Assembly (NCBI RefSeq): GCF_038002605.1
Contig: NZ_JBBOCT010000001.1
Location: 4,216,001 to 4,280,000 of the forward strand
Reading direction: 5' to 3'
DNA length: 64,000 nucleotides
DNA from: Bacillus sp. FSL K6-3431
GTDB lineage: Bacteria > Bacillota > Bacilli > Bacillales > Bacillaceae_C
Below, piece by piece: positions 46,853-59,298 of the stretch. A program made the translations under genes and the position numbers. Below the pieces are notes generated by a model. It made no database searches and was not told the origin of the DNA. It saw nothing but the letters and a program-made list of their open reading frames with translations. Each line of letters begins with the position of its first letter. Positions within the stretch are counted from its first letter, which is position 1.

Positions 46853-47330
46853 ATGGGGCGTCCAAAAAGCCATATAATTGGCTTTTTAGGAGCCCCTCTC
46901 AATTTTATTCTCATCGCGAAAAAGGCACGAGCTGGTCATTGGACGCACTTCGATGTCCCTTCCAACGAAAAAAGCAGAGGTAAGGTAAATCGAACGCCTC
47001 CCGATTGCCCCAGCCAACGAAAAAAGCAGGGATAAGGTAAATCGAACGCCTCCCGATTGCCCCAGCCAACGAAAAAAGCAGGGATAAGGTAAATCGAACG
47101 CCTCCCGATTGCCCCAGCCAACGAAAAAAGCAGAGGTAAGGTAAATCGAACGCCTCCCGATTGCCCCAGCCAACGAAAAAAGCAGAGGTAAGGTAAATCG
47201 AACGCCTCCCGATTGCCCCTACCAACGAAAAAAGTAGGATTAAGGTAAATCGAACGCCTACGGATTGCCCCTCCCTACGAAAAAGGCACTCCCAAGGTCA
47301 ATTGACCCCCACTCAAATCAAATTACATTT
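46853..47330. repeat. Array B: 52-bp tandem repeats with a terminal hairpin module (inverted relative to array A)
   Basis: It begins with a hairpin, GGGGCGTCCAAAAAGCC and GGCTTTTTAGGAGCCCC (46855-46896), then a degenerate unit from 46917. CGAAAAAAGCAG-type units follow at 46966, 47018, 47070, 47122, 47174, 47226 and a diverged 47278, an exact 52-base period. Its reverse complement aligns with array A (shared CGATTTACC, CTGCTTTTTTCG, GCGTT). The palindrome at unit junctions is imperfect here. Apparent reading frames through this region are by-products of the repetition. Confidence 0.9.
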
Positions 47331-47545
47331 TTTTAATTCAGAGCAAGATGAAAAATCAGCAGAAAGCCGTTTTATCGATTTTCCTACTTTTCGGACAGCT
47401 CCATTTAGCAACTAAAAAGCTTTTGATCTAAGAATTATGGGAAAATTAAATTAGAATGACAACAGGTTGACCGAGATATCAAACAGGTATAAAATGAAAA
47501 ATAATTATAGATGATACGGTGCCAGTGAAATATGCCAGCTGGCGG
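47331..47545. other. Intergenic region upstream of the guaA leader
   Basis: No gene seen. It must contain the guaA promoter, but no convincing -35/-10 pair stands out. GCCAGC/GCTGGC (47534-47543) is a small palindrome just before the riboswitch. Confidence 0.35.
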
Positions 47546-47713
47546 CCCTTCATATAATTCCGCAAATAAGGTGCGGAAGTCTCTATGTAGCCACCCTAAA
47601 CGGCTCGGCTATGAAGGCAGTTTTCTAAAAGATAAAAAGATATGATGATACTACGATCTAACTCTTTTTGTCGGAAACGCTACTGGATTGCTGCCTTCTT
47701 AATGTGAGGCAGC
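47546..47713 (+). ncRNA. Purine (guanine-type) riboswitch-like leader of guaA, variant
   Basis: Aptamer 47547-47617: P1 CCTTCATA/TATGAAGG; J1/2 TATAAT; P2 TCCGCA/TGCGGA with L2 AATAAGG; J2/3 AGTCTCTA; a short P3 (AGCC/GGCT) with L3 CCCTAAA; J3/1 GCTATG. L2 GG and L3 CC can form the usual loop-loop contact, and the C before TATG predicts guanine specificity. A switch is visible: GAAGGCAG (47613-47620, 3' side of P1) can pair with CTGCCTTC (47691-47698), which otherwise forms GCTGCCT/AGGCAGC (47690-47713). Weak P3 and the G in J3/1 are unusual. Confidence 0.65.
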
Positions 47714-47752
47714 GTTCTAATTATATATATATCATGTGATGGAGGGTCTAAG

Positions 47753-49306
47753 ATGCCAGGGAAAATAGAGTTGCAAGATCAAGAAATGATAATTGTACTT
47801 GATTTCGGTAGTCAGTATAACCAGTTAATAACTAGAAGGATCCGCGAATTCGGTGTATATAGCGAATTGCATCCTCATACGATCACAGTCGAAGAAATAA
47901 AAGAATTGAATCCAAAGGGAATTATTTTATCGGGTGGGCCGAACAGTGTTTATGATGAAAATTCCTTTCGATGTGATGAGCGTTTATTTGATTTAGGGAT
48001 TCCAGTCCTAGGTATTTGTTATGGAATGCAACTTATCACTACTCATTTCGGTGGTAAAGTTGAAAAAGCGAGAAGTCGTGAATATGGAAAAGCATCTATT
48101 CAGGTTCAGGACAATTCGGTTTTATTTTCTGAGCAACCAAATGAGCAAATCGTTTGGATGAGTCATGGCGATTTAGTGCAAACAGCACCAGAAGGATTTA
48201 TTGTGGATGCTACAAGTGGGGCATGCCCAATTGCAGCTATGAGCAATCAAGACAAACATTTATATGCTGTTCAATTCCATCCCGAAGTTCAACATTCTAT
48301 TTATGGAAATGAATTATTGAAGAACTTTGTGTTTGGAATCTGTGAATGCAAAGGTGATTGGTCAATGGGGAACTTTATTGAAATCGAAATGGAAAAGATC
48401 CGTAATGAAGTGGGAGATAAACAAGTATTATGTGCGTTAAGTGGCGGTGTCGATTCTTCTGTAGTAGCTGTCTTGATTCACAAAGCTATCGGCGATCAAT
48501 TAACATGTATTTTTGTTGATCACGGTCTACTTCGAAAAGGCGAAGCTGAAAGTGTCATGAAAACATTTACGGAAGGCTTCCATATGAATGTTATTAAAGT
48601 GGATGCGCAAGATCGCTTCCTTAATAAGCTCAAAGGTGTTTCAGATCCTGAGCAAAAACGGAAGATCATTGGCAATGAATTCATTTATGTGTTTGATGAT
48701 GAAGCGACAAAACTTGAAGGCATAGATTTTCTTGCACAAGGGACTCTTTATACAGATATTATTGAAAGTGGTACGGCTACTGCCCAGACAATCAAATCGC
48801 ATCACAATGTGGGTGGACTTCCCGAAGATATGCAATTTTCATTGATTGAACCGCTAAATGCACTATTTAAAGATGAGGTTCGTGCTGTTGGATCTGAACT
48901 TGGTATCCCTGATGAGGTCGTTTGGCGCCAACCATTCCCTGGTCCGGGTCTTGGTATTCGGGTATTAGGAGAGATAACTGAAGAAAAGTTAGAAATAGTC
49001 CGTGAGTCAGATTTTATTTTACGTGATGAAATCAAAAAAGCCGGATTAGACCGCGAGATATGGCAATATTTCACGGTGCTACCGGACATTCGTAGCGTAG
49101 GTGTAAAAGGTGATGCTCGGACATATGATCACACAATTGGTATTCGTGCGGTTACCTCAGTTGATGGAATGACTTCAGATTGGGCAAGAATACCGTGGGA
49201 TGTGCTTGAACTAGTATCTACACGTCTTGTTAATGAAGTCGAACATATTAACAGGGTTGTCTACGATGTTACAAGTAAGCCGCCAGCAACAATTGAATGG
49301 GAATAA
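47753..49306 (+). CDS. guaA: GMP synthase (glutamine-hydrolysing)
   Basis: 517 residues. The N-terminal class I glutaminase domain has nucleophile Cys in LGICYGMQ (about 86), with His/Glu in QFHPEVQHS (about 178-186). The ATP-pyrophosphatase domain has the P-loop [12 protein letters not shown] (about 227), and the C-terminal dimerisation domain has [16 protein letters not shown] and [12 protein letters not shown]. It converts XMP to GMP with glutamine and ATP. GGAGGG lies 6 bases before the ATG at 47753. A guanine-type riboswitch precedes it and two terminators follow. Monocistronic here. Confidence 0.97.
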   Translation: MPGKIELQDQEMIIVLDFGSQYNQLITRRIREFGVYSELHPHTITVEEIKELNPKGIILSGGPNSVYDENSFRCDERLFDLGIPVLGICYGMQLITTHFGGKVEKARSREYGKASIQVQDNSVLFSEQPNEQIVWMSHGDLVQTAPEGFIVDATSGACPIAAMSNQDKHLYAVQFHPEVQHSIYGNELLKNFVFGICECKGDWSMGNFIEIEMEKIRNEVGDKQVLCALSGGVDSSVVAVLIHKAIGDQLTCIFVDHGLLRKGEAESVMKTFTEGFHMNVIKVDAQDRFLNKLKGVSDPEQKRKIIGNEFIYVFDDEATKLEGIDFLAQGTLYTDIIESGTATAQTIKSHHNVGGLPEDMQFSLIEPLNALFKDEVRAVGSELGIPDEVVWRQPFPGPGLGIRVLGEITEEKLEIVRESDFILRDEIKKAGLDREIWQYFTVLPDIRSVGVKGDARTYDHTIGIRAVTSVDGMTSDWARIPWDVLELVSTRLVNEVEHINRVVYDVTSKPPATIEWE

Positions 49307-49329
49307 TTAATTACGGACTAGAAAGTGTT

Positions 49330-49415
49330 GAAAAGTAAACCTGCGTATACACAGGTTTTACTTTTCAGCAACATGTCTTTGCAACGCTCCGAGCGATAGC
49401 CGCTTGGAGCGTTTT
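49330..49415 (+). terminator. Two consecutive hairpins after guaA
   Basis: First: GAAAAGTAAACCTG (49330-49343) with CAGGTTTTACTTTTC (49352-49366). Second: AACGCTCC (49383-49390) with GGAGCGTT (49406-49413), inner AGCG/CGCT, then TTTA. Confidence 0.8.
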
Positions 49416-49570
49416 ATATTAGAGATGCAAAATATAGTAGTAGAGATAAATAGTGAAGAATGACTTCAAATTTGCTACTTTAGATCCTTATTTAAATTCA
49501 ATTTGCAAATGTTATGGTTTTTACCTCGCTGTAACTTGCCGTTGCCACCACAAGCACTTAATGAGGGAAC

Positions 49571-49741
49571 TCATGCGGAAAAGCTTTGATAATAGGTTCA
49601 TCAGCTAGAGTCTTCGGAACGATGCTTGGAACATCTATGACAACTTCCCATACTAAATCATCTGTAGGTGCACGTACTGTTTTTTGCAAGTGTAGCTATG
49701 TATCATGCAAATAAATATGATCCGAATGTTAAAATCAGTTA
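49571..49741 (+). pseudogene. Remnant of an NCS2/AzgA-type purine permease gene (pbuG-like)
   Basis: In one frame from 49571 the sequence reads GKALIIGSSARVFGTMLGTS then MTTSHTKSSVGART. This aligns with the NKALMADSSATVVGAVFGTS and TVTTYVESSSG stretch of PbuG-type guanine/hypoxanthine permeases. The frame then breaks and a short tail (SVAMYHANKYDPNVKIS) ends at TAG 49739-49741; the tail is unrecognised. In B. subtilis pbuG follows guaA, so the position supports the reading. About 90% of the gene is gone. A terminator remains at 49782-49832. Confidence 0.5.
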
Positions 49742-49781
49742 GTTAATCAAGGACAGTGGAAAAGAGATACAACCTATTATA

Positions 49782-49832
49782 GATAGATCTGTTAGCAAAA
49801 AAGCTAATGGATCTATTTTATTTTTTAGGTAG
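49782..49832 (+). terminator. Terminator after the pbuG remnant
   Basis: ATAGATC-t-GTTAGC and GCTAA-tg-GATCTAT pair across AAAAAA, followed by TTTATTTTTT. Confidence 0.75.
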
Positions 49833-49930
49833 TCATAATAGTAGATAGTGAATTTTAAATATTAATAGCGATGAGGAAGGTATGAAGTGGTTAAAGTTAG
49901 AAAGCGCTTTAATTGTTTTCCTGTAAGCCC

Positions 49931-50132
49931 TTGACCTCTATATTATTAAATGGTAGAATTACTTTACCGTTAATTCTTACGACTCTACTAAAAGTTTTTT
50001 TGAAAAAGAGTTGACGTTTTAATGAGAGGATGATATATTAGTAGATGTCGCAACAAACGAAATTCATAACGAAGATAAAGAAAAAAGAATTTCAAAAAAC
50101 ACTTGACTAACTTAGTGTAAATGAGTTATGAT
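49931..50132 (+). promoter_or_regulatory. Three tandem rRNA promoters
   Basis: P1 TTGACC (49931-49936) N17 TAGAAT (49954-49959); P2 TTGACG (50011-50016) N17 TATATT (50034-50039); P3 TTGACT (50103-50108) N18 TATGAT (50127-50132). The leader after P3 contains the TTTGAAAACTGAAC-type stretch usual before Bacillus 16S genes. Confidence 0.7.
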
Positions 50133-50235
50133 AGTAAAGTTGCTGTAAAAAACAACTACAGAATTTGATCTTTGAAAACTGAACGAAACAAAACGTCAAA
50201 AAGTAATACATGTAAGACCAGCAAATGAGCTACAA

Positions 50236-54951
<4,716 letters not shown>

Positions 54952-55033
54952 AATATGAATTAAATCGATGTTTCACGCGTTTACCTACTCATTTATCTGG
55001 TTTTGAGAGAATGAAAATTTCTTTTCAATGATC

Positions 55034-55088
55034 TTCTGTTAAGATCGCCACGTCCTGTGGCAACACAGAAGTCAGCACATCCGTGTGC
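55034..55088 (+). repeat. Structured dispersed repeat, copy 3, in the 23S-5S spacer
   Basis: Outer TTCTGT (55034-55039) with ACAGAA (55065-55070), nested GCCAC-GTCCT-GTGGC (55047-55061), then GTCA and GCACA-TCCG-TGTGC (55075-55088). It ends three bases before the 5S gene and is within the rRNA transcript, so this copy is certainly made as RNA. Confidence 0.7.
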
Positions 55089-55091
55089 AAG

Positions 55092-55208
<117 letters not shown>

Positions 55209-55213
55209 TCCAA

Positions 55214-55248
55214 GCACGACACATTTCATATGTGTCGTGCTTTTTTTT
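55214..55248 (+). terminator. Terminator of the rRNA operon
   Basis: GCACGACACA (55214-55223), loop TTTCATA, TGTGTCGTGC (55231-55240), then eight T. The following 55249-55524 contains no gene. Confidence 0.95.
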
Positions 55249-55524
55249 GCCTATTTTTACACTTAATGCAAATACTATGTAAGGTGGTGCAATTAAGTAA
55301 GGAAATGACTTACATTATCTTACGAAGTTTATGTAAATCATTTATCATACAAAGGAAGATACTCTACTAATATAACATTTATTATCGAATTTATTTTTTT
55401 TGAAAATGGAAGGGAAAATTAATAATTAGTGCTATTCCCTTATTAAAAGGGTATGTAGATATAAATGCACTTTATTTGTTGCTAAAATGTTATGATAGAG
55501 AAAATTTAAACGGAGGGCTAGTTT

Positions 55525-56064
55525 ATGCTTGATAACAGTTTGGTAATGGTGGCGATTATTTTAACCATTAATATAGTGTACGTGTCCTTTTTTACTATAA
55601 GGATGATTCTTACATTAAAGGGATATAGATATATTGCTGCCTTTTTGAGTATGATTGAGATTGTGATTTATGTTGTAGGTCTTGGTCTTGTTCTTGATAA
55701 TTTAAATAAAATTGAAAATTTAATTGCCTATGCGGTTGGTTATGGAGTAGGAGTGATCGTTGGAACGAAAATAGAAGAAAAGTTGGCCCTTGGTTATATA
55801 ACTGTAAATGTTATTACGAAAGAATATGATAAAGATCTTCCGAGGCAGCTTCGCGAAGAAGGATATGGTGTTACAAGTTGGGCTGCACAAGGTTTGGAAG
55901 GGGATCGGATGGCTCTTCAAGTTTTAACGGCGAGAAGGTTTGAATTGAAACTGTATCAAAAGATCAAAGAACTGGATCCAAAAGCATTTATTATAGCTTA
56001 TGAACCAAAAGCAATTTACGGTGGATTTTGGGTAAAATCAATTAAGGGAAGGAACGTTAAATAG
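55525..56064 (+). CDS. yebE: DUF2179/UPF0316 membrane protein YebE
   Basis: 179 residues. Three membrane helices in the first 90 residues ([20 protein letters not shown], a second near 40-58, [20 protein letters not shown] near 67-86) are followed by a cytoplasmic DUF2179 domain ([39 protein letters not shown]). The same family and gene position as B. subtilis yebE, upstream of yebG and purE. CGGAGG lies before the ATG. Function unknown. Confidence 0.92.
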   Translation: MLDNSLVMVAIILTINIVYVSFFTIRMILTLKGYRYIAAFLSMIEIVIYVVGLGLVLDNLNKIENLIAYAVGYGVGVIVGTKIEEKLALGYITVNVITKEYDKDLPRQLREEGYGVTSWAAQGLEGDRMALQVLTARRFELKLYQKIKELDPKAFIIAYEPKAIYGGFWVKSIKGRNVK

Positions 56065-56066
56065 CT

Positions 56067-56255
56067 ATGAAAAAAAAGTTTGAAGTATTAGAGAATGAAA
56101 CAATTAATGAGTGTTTAGATCGAATGAATACCGAAGGATATACACCAATCAGGAGAATTGAGAAGCCTATATTCAAAGAAGAAGGAAAAAAAGGTGAAAG
56201 CAAATATGTACCAATTGCTCAAAAAATAATTTTTGAAGGAATGAAAAACACCTAA
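56067..56255 (+). CDS. yebG: NETI-motif small protein YebG
   Basis: 62 residues with the defining NETI stretch (VLENETINECLDRMNTEGYT, residues 6-25) and a conserved RRIEKPIF segment. It starts 2 bases after yebE; GGAAGG within yebE serves as its ribosome site. The B. subtilis homologue occupies the same place. Soluble and basic; function unknown. The inverted PurBox pair begins just after its stop. Confidence 0.9.
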   Translation: MKKKFEVLENETINECLDRMNTEGYTPIRRIEKPIFKEEGKKGESKYVPIAQKIIFEGMKNT

Positions 56256-56330
56256 ACACGAACATTAAAATGATAATAATATATAATGTTCGATTTTTCA
56301 TTGACATCTACTTCTGATATTTGGTAAGAT
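56255..56330 (+). promoter_or_regulatory. PurR boxes and pur operon promoter
   Basis: CGAACATTA (56259-56267) and TAATGTTCG (56284-56292) form an inverted PurBox pair with 16 bases between, the spacing used by Bacillus PurR. The promoter TTGACA (56301-56306) N18 TAAGAT (56325-56330) follows at once, so PurR bound here would block it when PRPP is low. Confidence 0.8.
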
Positions 56331-56346
56331 GGAATTGTTGAACAAG

Positions 56347-56416
56347 GCCTCGTATATCATGGGAATATGGCCCATACGTATCTACCCAATTACCGTAAAT
56401 AATTGGACTATGAGGA
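56347..56416 (+). ncRNA. Guanine riboswitch of the pur operon
   Basis: P1 CCTCGTA/TATGAGG; P2 ATGGG/CCCAT with L2 AATATGG; J2/3 GTATCTA; P3 CCAATTA/TAATTGG with L3 CCGTAAA; J3/1 ACTATG. All conserved positions of the purine aptamer are present, and the C in ACTATG marks the guanine/hypoxanthine class. It controls the terminator at 56471. Confidence 0.93.
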
Positions 56417-56470
56417 AAGTGGAATTTGGGAAGCATTTGATGTGCTTTTTTCAAGTGTGATTTCTACTCC

Positions 56471-56517
56471 CGGATAGCCTGCTTTCTTTTATAGAAGAGC
56501 AGTCTATCCGTTTTTTT
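56471..56517 (+). terminator. Riboswitch-controlled intrinsic terminator
   Basis: CGGATAG-c-CTGCT and AGCAG-t-CTATCCG (56471-56482 with 56498-56510), then seven T, 31 bases before purE. Confidence 0.88.
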
Positions 56518-56547
56518 ATTTTTACATATAAGGGCGGAGGGATTATT

Positions 56548-57036
56548 ATGAAGACCGAAGTCGGAATTATTATGGGCAGTACATCTGACTGGGAAACGAT
56601 GAAACACGCCTGTGATGTACTTGATGAATTACAGGTGCCTTTTGAAAAAAAAGTTGTATCAGCACACAGAACTCCGGATTTGATGTTTGAATACGCGGAA
56701 AATGCTAAAGAGCGAGGATTGAAGATAATCATCGCTGGTGCTGGTGGAGCTGCTCATCTTCCAGGAATGGTGGCAGCAAAAACTATTTTACCAGTCATTG
56801 GTGTTCCAGTTGAATCTAAATCTTTAAAAGGGATGGATTCATTGCTTTCCATTGTGCAAATGCCTGGCGGCGTACCAGTTGCAACAGTGGCGATTGGAAA
56901 AGCAGGCGCGGTGAACGCAGGATTACTTGCTGCACAGATTCTAGGTACTATGAATGAGGAAATAGCGTTGCGTCTTGAAAATAGAAGAAATGAAATGAAA
57001 GAAAAAGTCTTAGAAAGCAGTGATCAGCTTGTCTAA
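56548..57036 (+). CDS. purE: N5-carboxyaminoimidazole ribonucleotide mutase
   Basis: 162 residues, class I PurE. Active-site motifs: [16 protein letters not shown] (6-21), SAHRTPDLM (about 42-50, catalytic His), [16 protein letters not shown] (about 70-85) and [20 protein letters not shown]. It converts N5-CAIR, made by PurK, to CAIR. First gene of the pur operon, behind PurR boxes and a guanine riboswitch. GGCGGAGGG lies before the ATG. Overlaps purK. Confidence 0.97.
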   Translation: MKTEVGIIMGSTSDWETMKHACDVLDELQVPFEKKVVSAHRTPDLMFEYAENAKERGLKIIIAGAGGAAHLPGMVAAKTILPVIGVPVESKSLKGMDSLLSIVQMPGGVPVATVAIGKAGAVNAGLLAAQILGTMNEEIALRLENRRNEMKEKVLESSDQLV

Positions 57037-58168
57037 AAAAGTTATCGAACCTGGTCAAATAATCGGTATTATTGGCGGAGGACAGCTTGGACGTATGATG
57101 ACACTTTCTGCAAAAGAAGCTGGGTTTCATGTAGTAGTGCTAGAGCCAGCTCCGGACTCGCCAGCGGGACAAATAGCAGATGAACAAATTGTGGCGGCAT
57201 ATGATGATCGCATTGCGTTAGCTGAATTAGCAAAAAAAAGTGATGTTATCACATATGAGTTTGAAAATATCGACTTTGGAGCGCTTGATTGGCTGACTAA
57301 AAAGGCATATATTCCCCAAGGTTCCGAGCTGATTAAAATTACACAGGATCGAATTTTGGAAAAGCAGTCATTGACTGATGCGGGGGTGGAAGTGGCTCCA
57401 TATGCTGTTATACGCAGTGTAGTCGACCTAGAAGAGAAAATAAAGAGTATTGGACTCCCTTCTGTACTAAAAACCTCACGCGGTGGCTATGACGGAAAAG
57501 GCCAATTTGTATTAAAAGAATTAGCTGACATGGAAGAAGCTATCAAGCTTTTATCACATGGTCCATGCGTTCTTGAGGCCTGGATTCCATTTAATAAAGA
57601 AATATCGGTTGTCATGACGAGAAGCGTAAATGGTGAACTAAGTTGTTTTCCAATCGGAGAAAATATTCATGTGAACAATATTTTGCACGAAACAATTGTA
57701 CCAGCAAGAATATCAGTGGATGTAGAAAAGAATGTTTATCTACTGGCGACGAAAATAGCCAATCATTTAAATCTTGTTGGAACATTAGCGGTGGAATTAT
57801 TTTTAACGGAAGCTGGAAAGTTGTATGTGAATGAACTTGCACCACGACCACATAATTCAGGGCATTATACAATTGAAGCTTGTAGCATTTCACAGTTTGG
57901 ACAGCATATTCGAGCGGTTTGTGGCTGGCCATTGCAGGATCCAACATTGTTAAAACCTGCTATCATGATCAATGTTTTAGGACAGCATGTTGATGGTGTA
58001 AGGAAAGAAGTTTTAAAGCGTCCCAATTGGTCGATTCATTTTTATGGAAAGAAAGAAGCGAAGCATAACAGAAAAATGGGACATGTGACGATTTTGACAG
58101 AAAGTGTCGACGCTACTTTACAGGAATTAGATGAAAGCGGAGTGTGGATGAAGGAAATAAACTCCTGA
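57029..58168 (+). CDS. purK: 5-(carboxyamino)imidazole ribonucleotide synthase
   Basis: 379 residues, ATP-grasp enzyme. It opens [20 protein letters not shown], matching B. subtilis PurK when TTG 57029 is used; GTG 57020 is an alternative. ATP-grasp parts: [15 protein letters not shown] (about 144), [17 protein letters not shown] (about 176), [18 protein letters not shown] (about 267). It makes N5-CAIR from AIR, bicarbonate and ATP. In B. subtilis purB and purC follow; here a 192-base gap leads straight to purS. Confidence 0.95.
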   Translation: MSKKVIEPGQIIGIIGGGQLGRMMTLSAKEAGFHVVVLEPAPDSPAGQIADEQIVAAYDDRIALAELAKKSDVITYEFENIDFGALDWLTKKAYIPQGSELIKITQDRILEKQSLTDAGVEVAPYAVIRSVVDLEEKIKSIGLPSVLKTSRGGYDGKGQFVLKELADMEEAIKLLSHGPCVLEAWIPFNKEISVVMTRSVNGELSCFPIGENIHVNNILHETIVPARISVDVEKNVYLLATKIANHLNLVGTLAVELFLTEAGKLYVNELAPRPHNSGHYTIEACSISQFGQHIRAVCGWPLQDPTLLKPAIMINVLGQHVDGVRKEVLKRPNWSIHFYGKKEAKHNRKMGHVTILTESVDATLQELDESGVWMKEINS

Positions 58169-58360
58169 ATCTAATAATTTTGTACCACAGCCATTAGCGG
58201 AAAGAATTGTGTATTACCACGCTTCGGTATTGCTACGAAGAACCAGACAGTTACCTGGAGATCATGAAATGATATATGGTTCGTATGCATGGAATGACTA
58301 TTTTTTAACGGCCTGAACTAATTAGAGATAAAACCCCAAAATCGAGAGGAGAAATGAAAT
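58169..58360. other. Gap where purB and purC would be expected
   Basis: 192 bases without an intact gene. A stop-free stretch from about 58170 reads PLAERIVYYHASVLLRRTRQ then LPGDHEMIYGSYAWNDYFLT and ends at TGA 58313-58315. It has no start codon or ribosome site and is not recognisable as PurB or PurC, so it may be the tail of an unrelated lost gene. AGGAG before purS is intact. No terminator is seen. Confidence 0.5.
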
Positions 58361-58615
58361 ATGTATAAAGTGAAGGTTTTTGTAACATTAAAAGAGAGTG
58401 TCATTGATCCGCAAGGTTCCGCAGCAACGAAAGCATTGAAAAACACAGATTTTCCTGAGGTGCAAGATGTGCGTGTTGGTAAATATATAGAGCTTATTGT
58501 CGAACAGTCTGATAAAGGTATCGAAGAGTCAGTTCATGATATATGCCGCAATTTGCTTGTGAACACGGTAGTCGAAGATTATCGTTTCGAAATTGAGGAG
58601 GTTGGTGCAGAGTGA
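58361..58615 (+). CDS. purS: Phosphoribosylformylglycinamidine synthase subunit PurS
   Basis: 84 residues, the small bridging subunit of the three-part FGAM synthase. Typical features: [20 protein letters not shown] (3-22), then [12 protein letters not shown] and [10 protein letters not shown]. It holds PurQ and PurL together for ammonia transfer. GAGAGGAG lies before the ATG, and the stop overlaps purQ by four bases. Confidence 0.95.
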   Translation: MYKVKVFVTLKESVIDPQGSAATKALKNTDFPEVQDVRVGKYIELIVEQSDKGIEESVHDICRNLLVNTVVEDYRFEIEEVGAE

Positions 58616-59298
58616 AATTCGCTGTCATCGTATTCCCAGGTACAAGCTGTGAGGTAGACACATATGATGCAATTAAAAATGAACTTGGTGAGAACGCGGA
58701 ATTAGTAGGACATAATAGCGAGCAATTGGAATCATATGATGCGATTATCATTCCTGGTGGAACATCATATGGTGATGCTGTTCGCCCCGGCGCCATTGCC
58801 CGGATGCAGCCAATTATTCATGCAGTAAAGAAAGCCGCAGAAGCAGGTAAGCCAATATTAGGAATTGGTAATGGTTTTCAAGTTTTGCTTGAAGCAGGTA
58901 TTCTTCCTGGTGCTATGCTTGAAAACAAAAGTCTGAAATTTATTTGTAAATCAGTTCAGCTTAAAGTGGAAAACAACGACACTTTGTTTACATCCACTTA
59001 TGAAAATGGTGAGCTGGTTAATATCCCCATCGCTCATGGAAACGGAAATTATTATTGTGATGAGGCGATGCTAGCTAAATTACAAGAAAATAGACAAATC
59101 ATTTTCACTTATACAGCAGAAAATCCTAACGGTAGCACGGAAAACATCGCAGGAATTAGCAATAAGGAAGGAAATGTACTTGGTATGATGCCGCATCCTG
59201 AGCGAGCAGTCGATCAGCTATTCGGTAGCGAAGACGGTTTAAGAATTTTTCAATCGATCGTAAGAAACTGGAGGGAATCACATGCGACAAATGCTTGA
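58612..59298 (+). CDS. purQ: FGAM synthase glutaminase subunit PurQ lacking its catalytic Cys
   Basis: 228 residues, class I glutaminase fold: [19 protein letters not shown] at the N-terminus, [12 protein letters not shown], and MMPHPERAV with the catalytic His/Glu near 194-196. The nucleophile motif, GICNGFQ in active family members, reads GIGNGFQ here: codon 86 is GGT (58867-58869) where TGT is expected. HGEGN also reads HGNGN. Without the Cys, the protein should not release ammonia from glutamine. The start is GTG after GGAGGTTGG. PurL could still use free ammonia. A base error would be a single T to G. Confidence 0.93.
   Translation: MKFAVIVFPGTSCEVDTYDAIKNELGENAELVGHNSEQLESYDAIIIPGGTSYGDAVRPGAIARMQPIIHAVKKAAEAGKPILGIGNGFQVLLEAGILPGAMLENKSLKFICKSVQLKVENNDTLFTSTYENGELVNIPIAHGNGNYYCDEAMLAKLQENRQIIFTYTAENPNGSTENIAGISNKEGNVLGMMPHPERAVDQLFGSEDGLRIFQSIVRNWRESHATNA

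Noticed and set aside
46886..47225. Overlapping reading frames with repeated motifs such as AIGRRSIYLTSAFFVGWG
   Set aside because: They arise from translating array B in several frames (52 is not a multiple of 3); no ribosome site and no homology.
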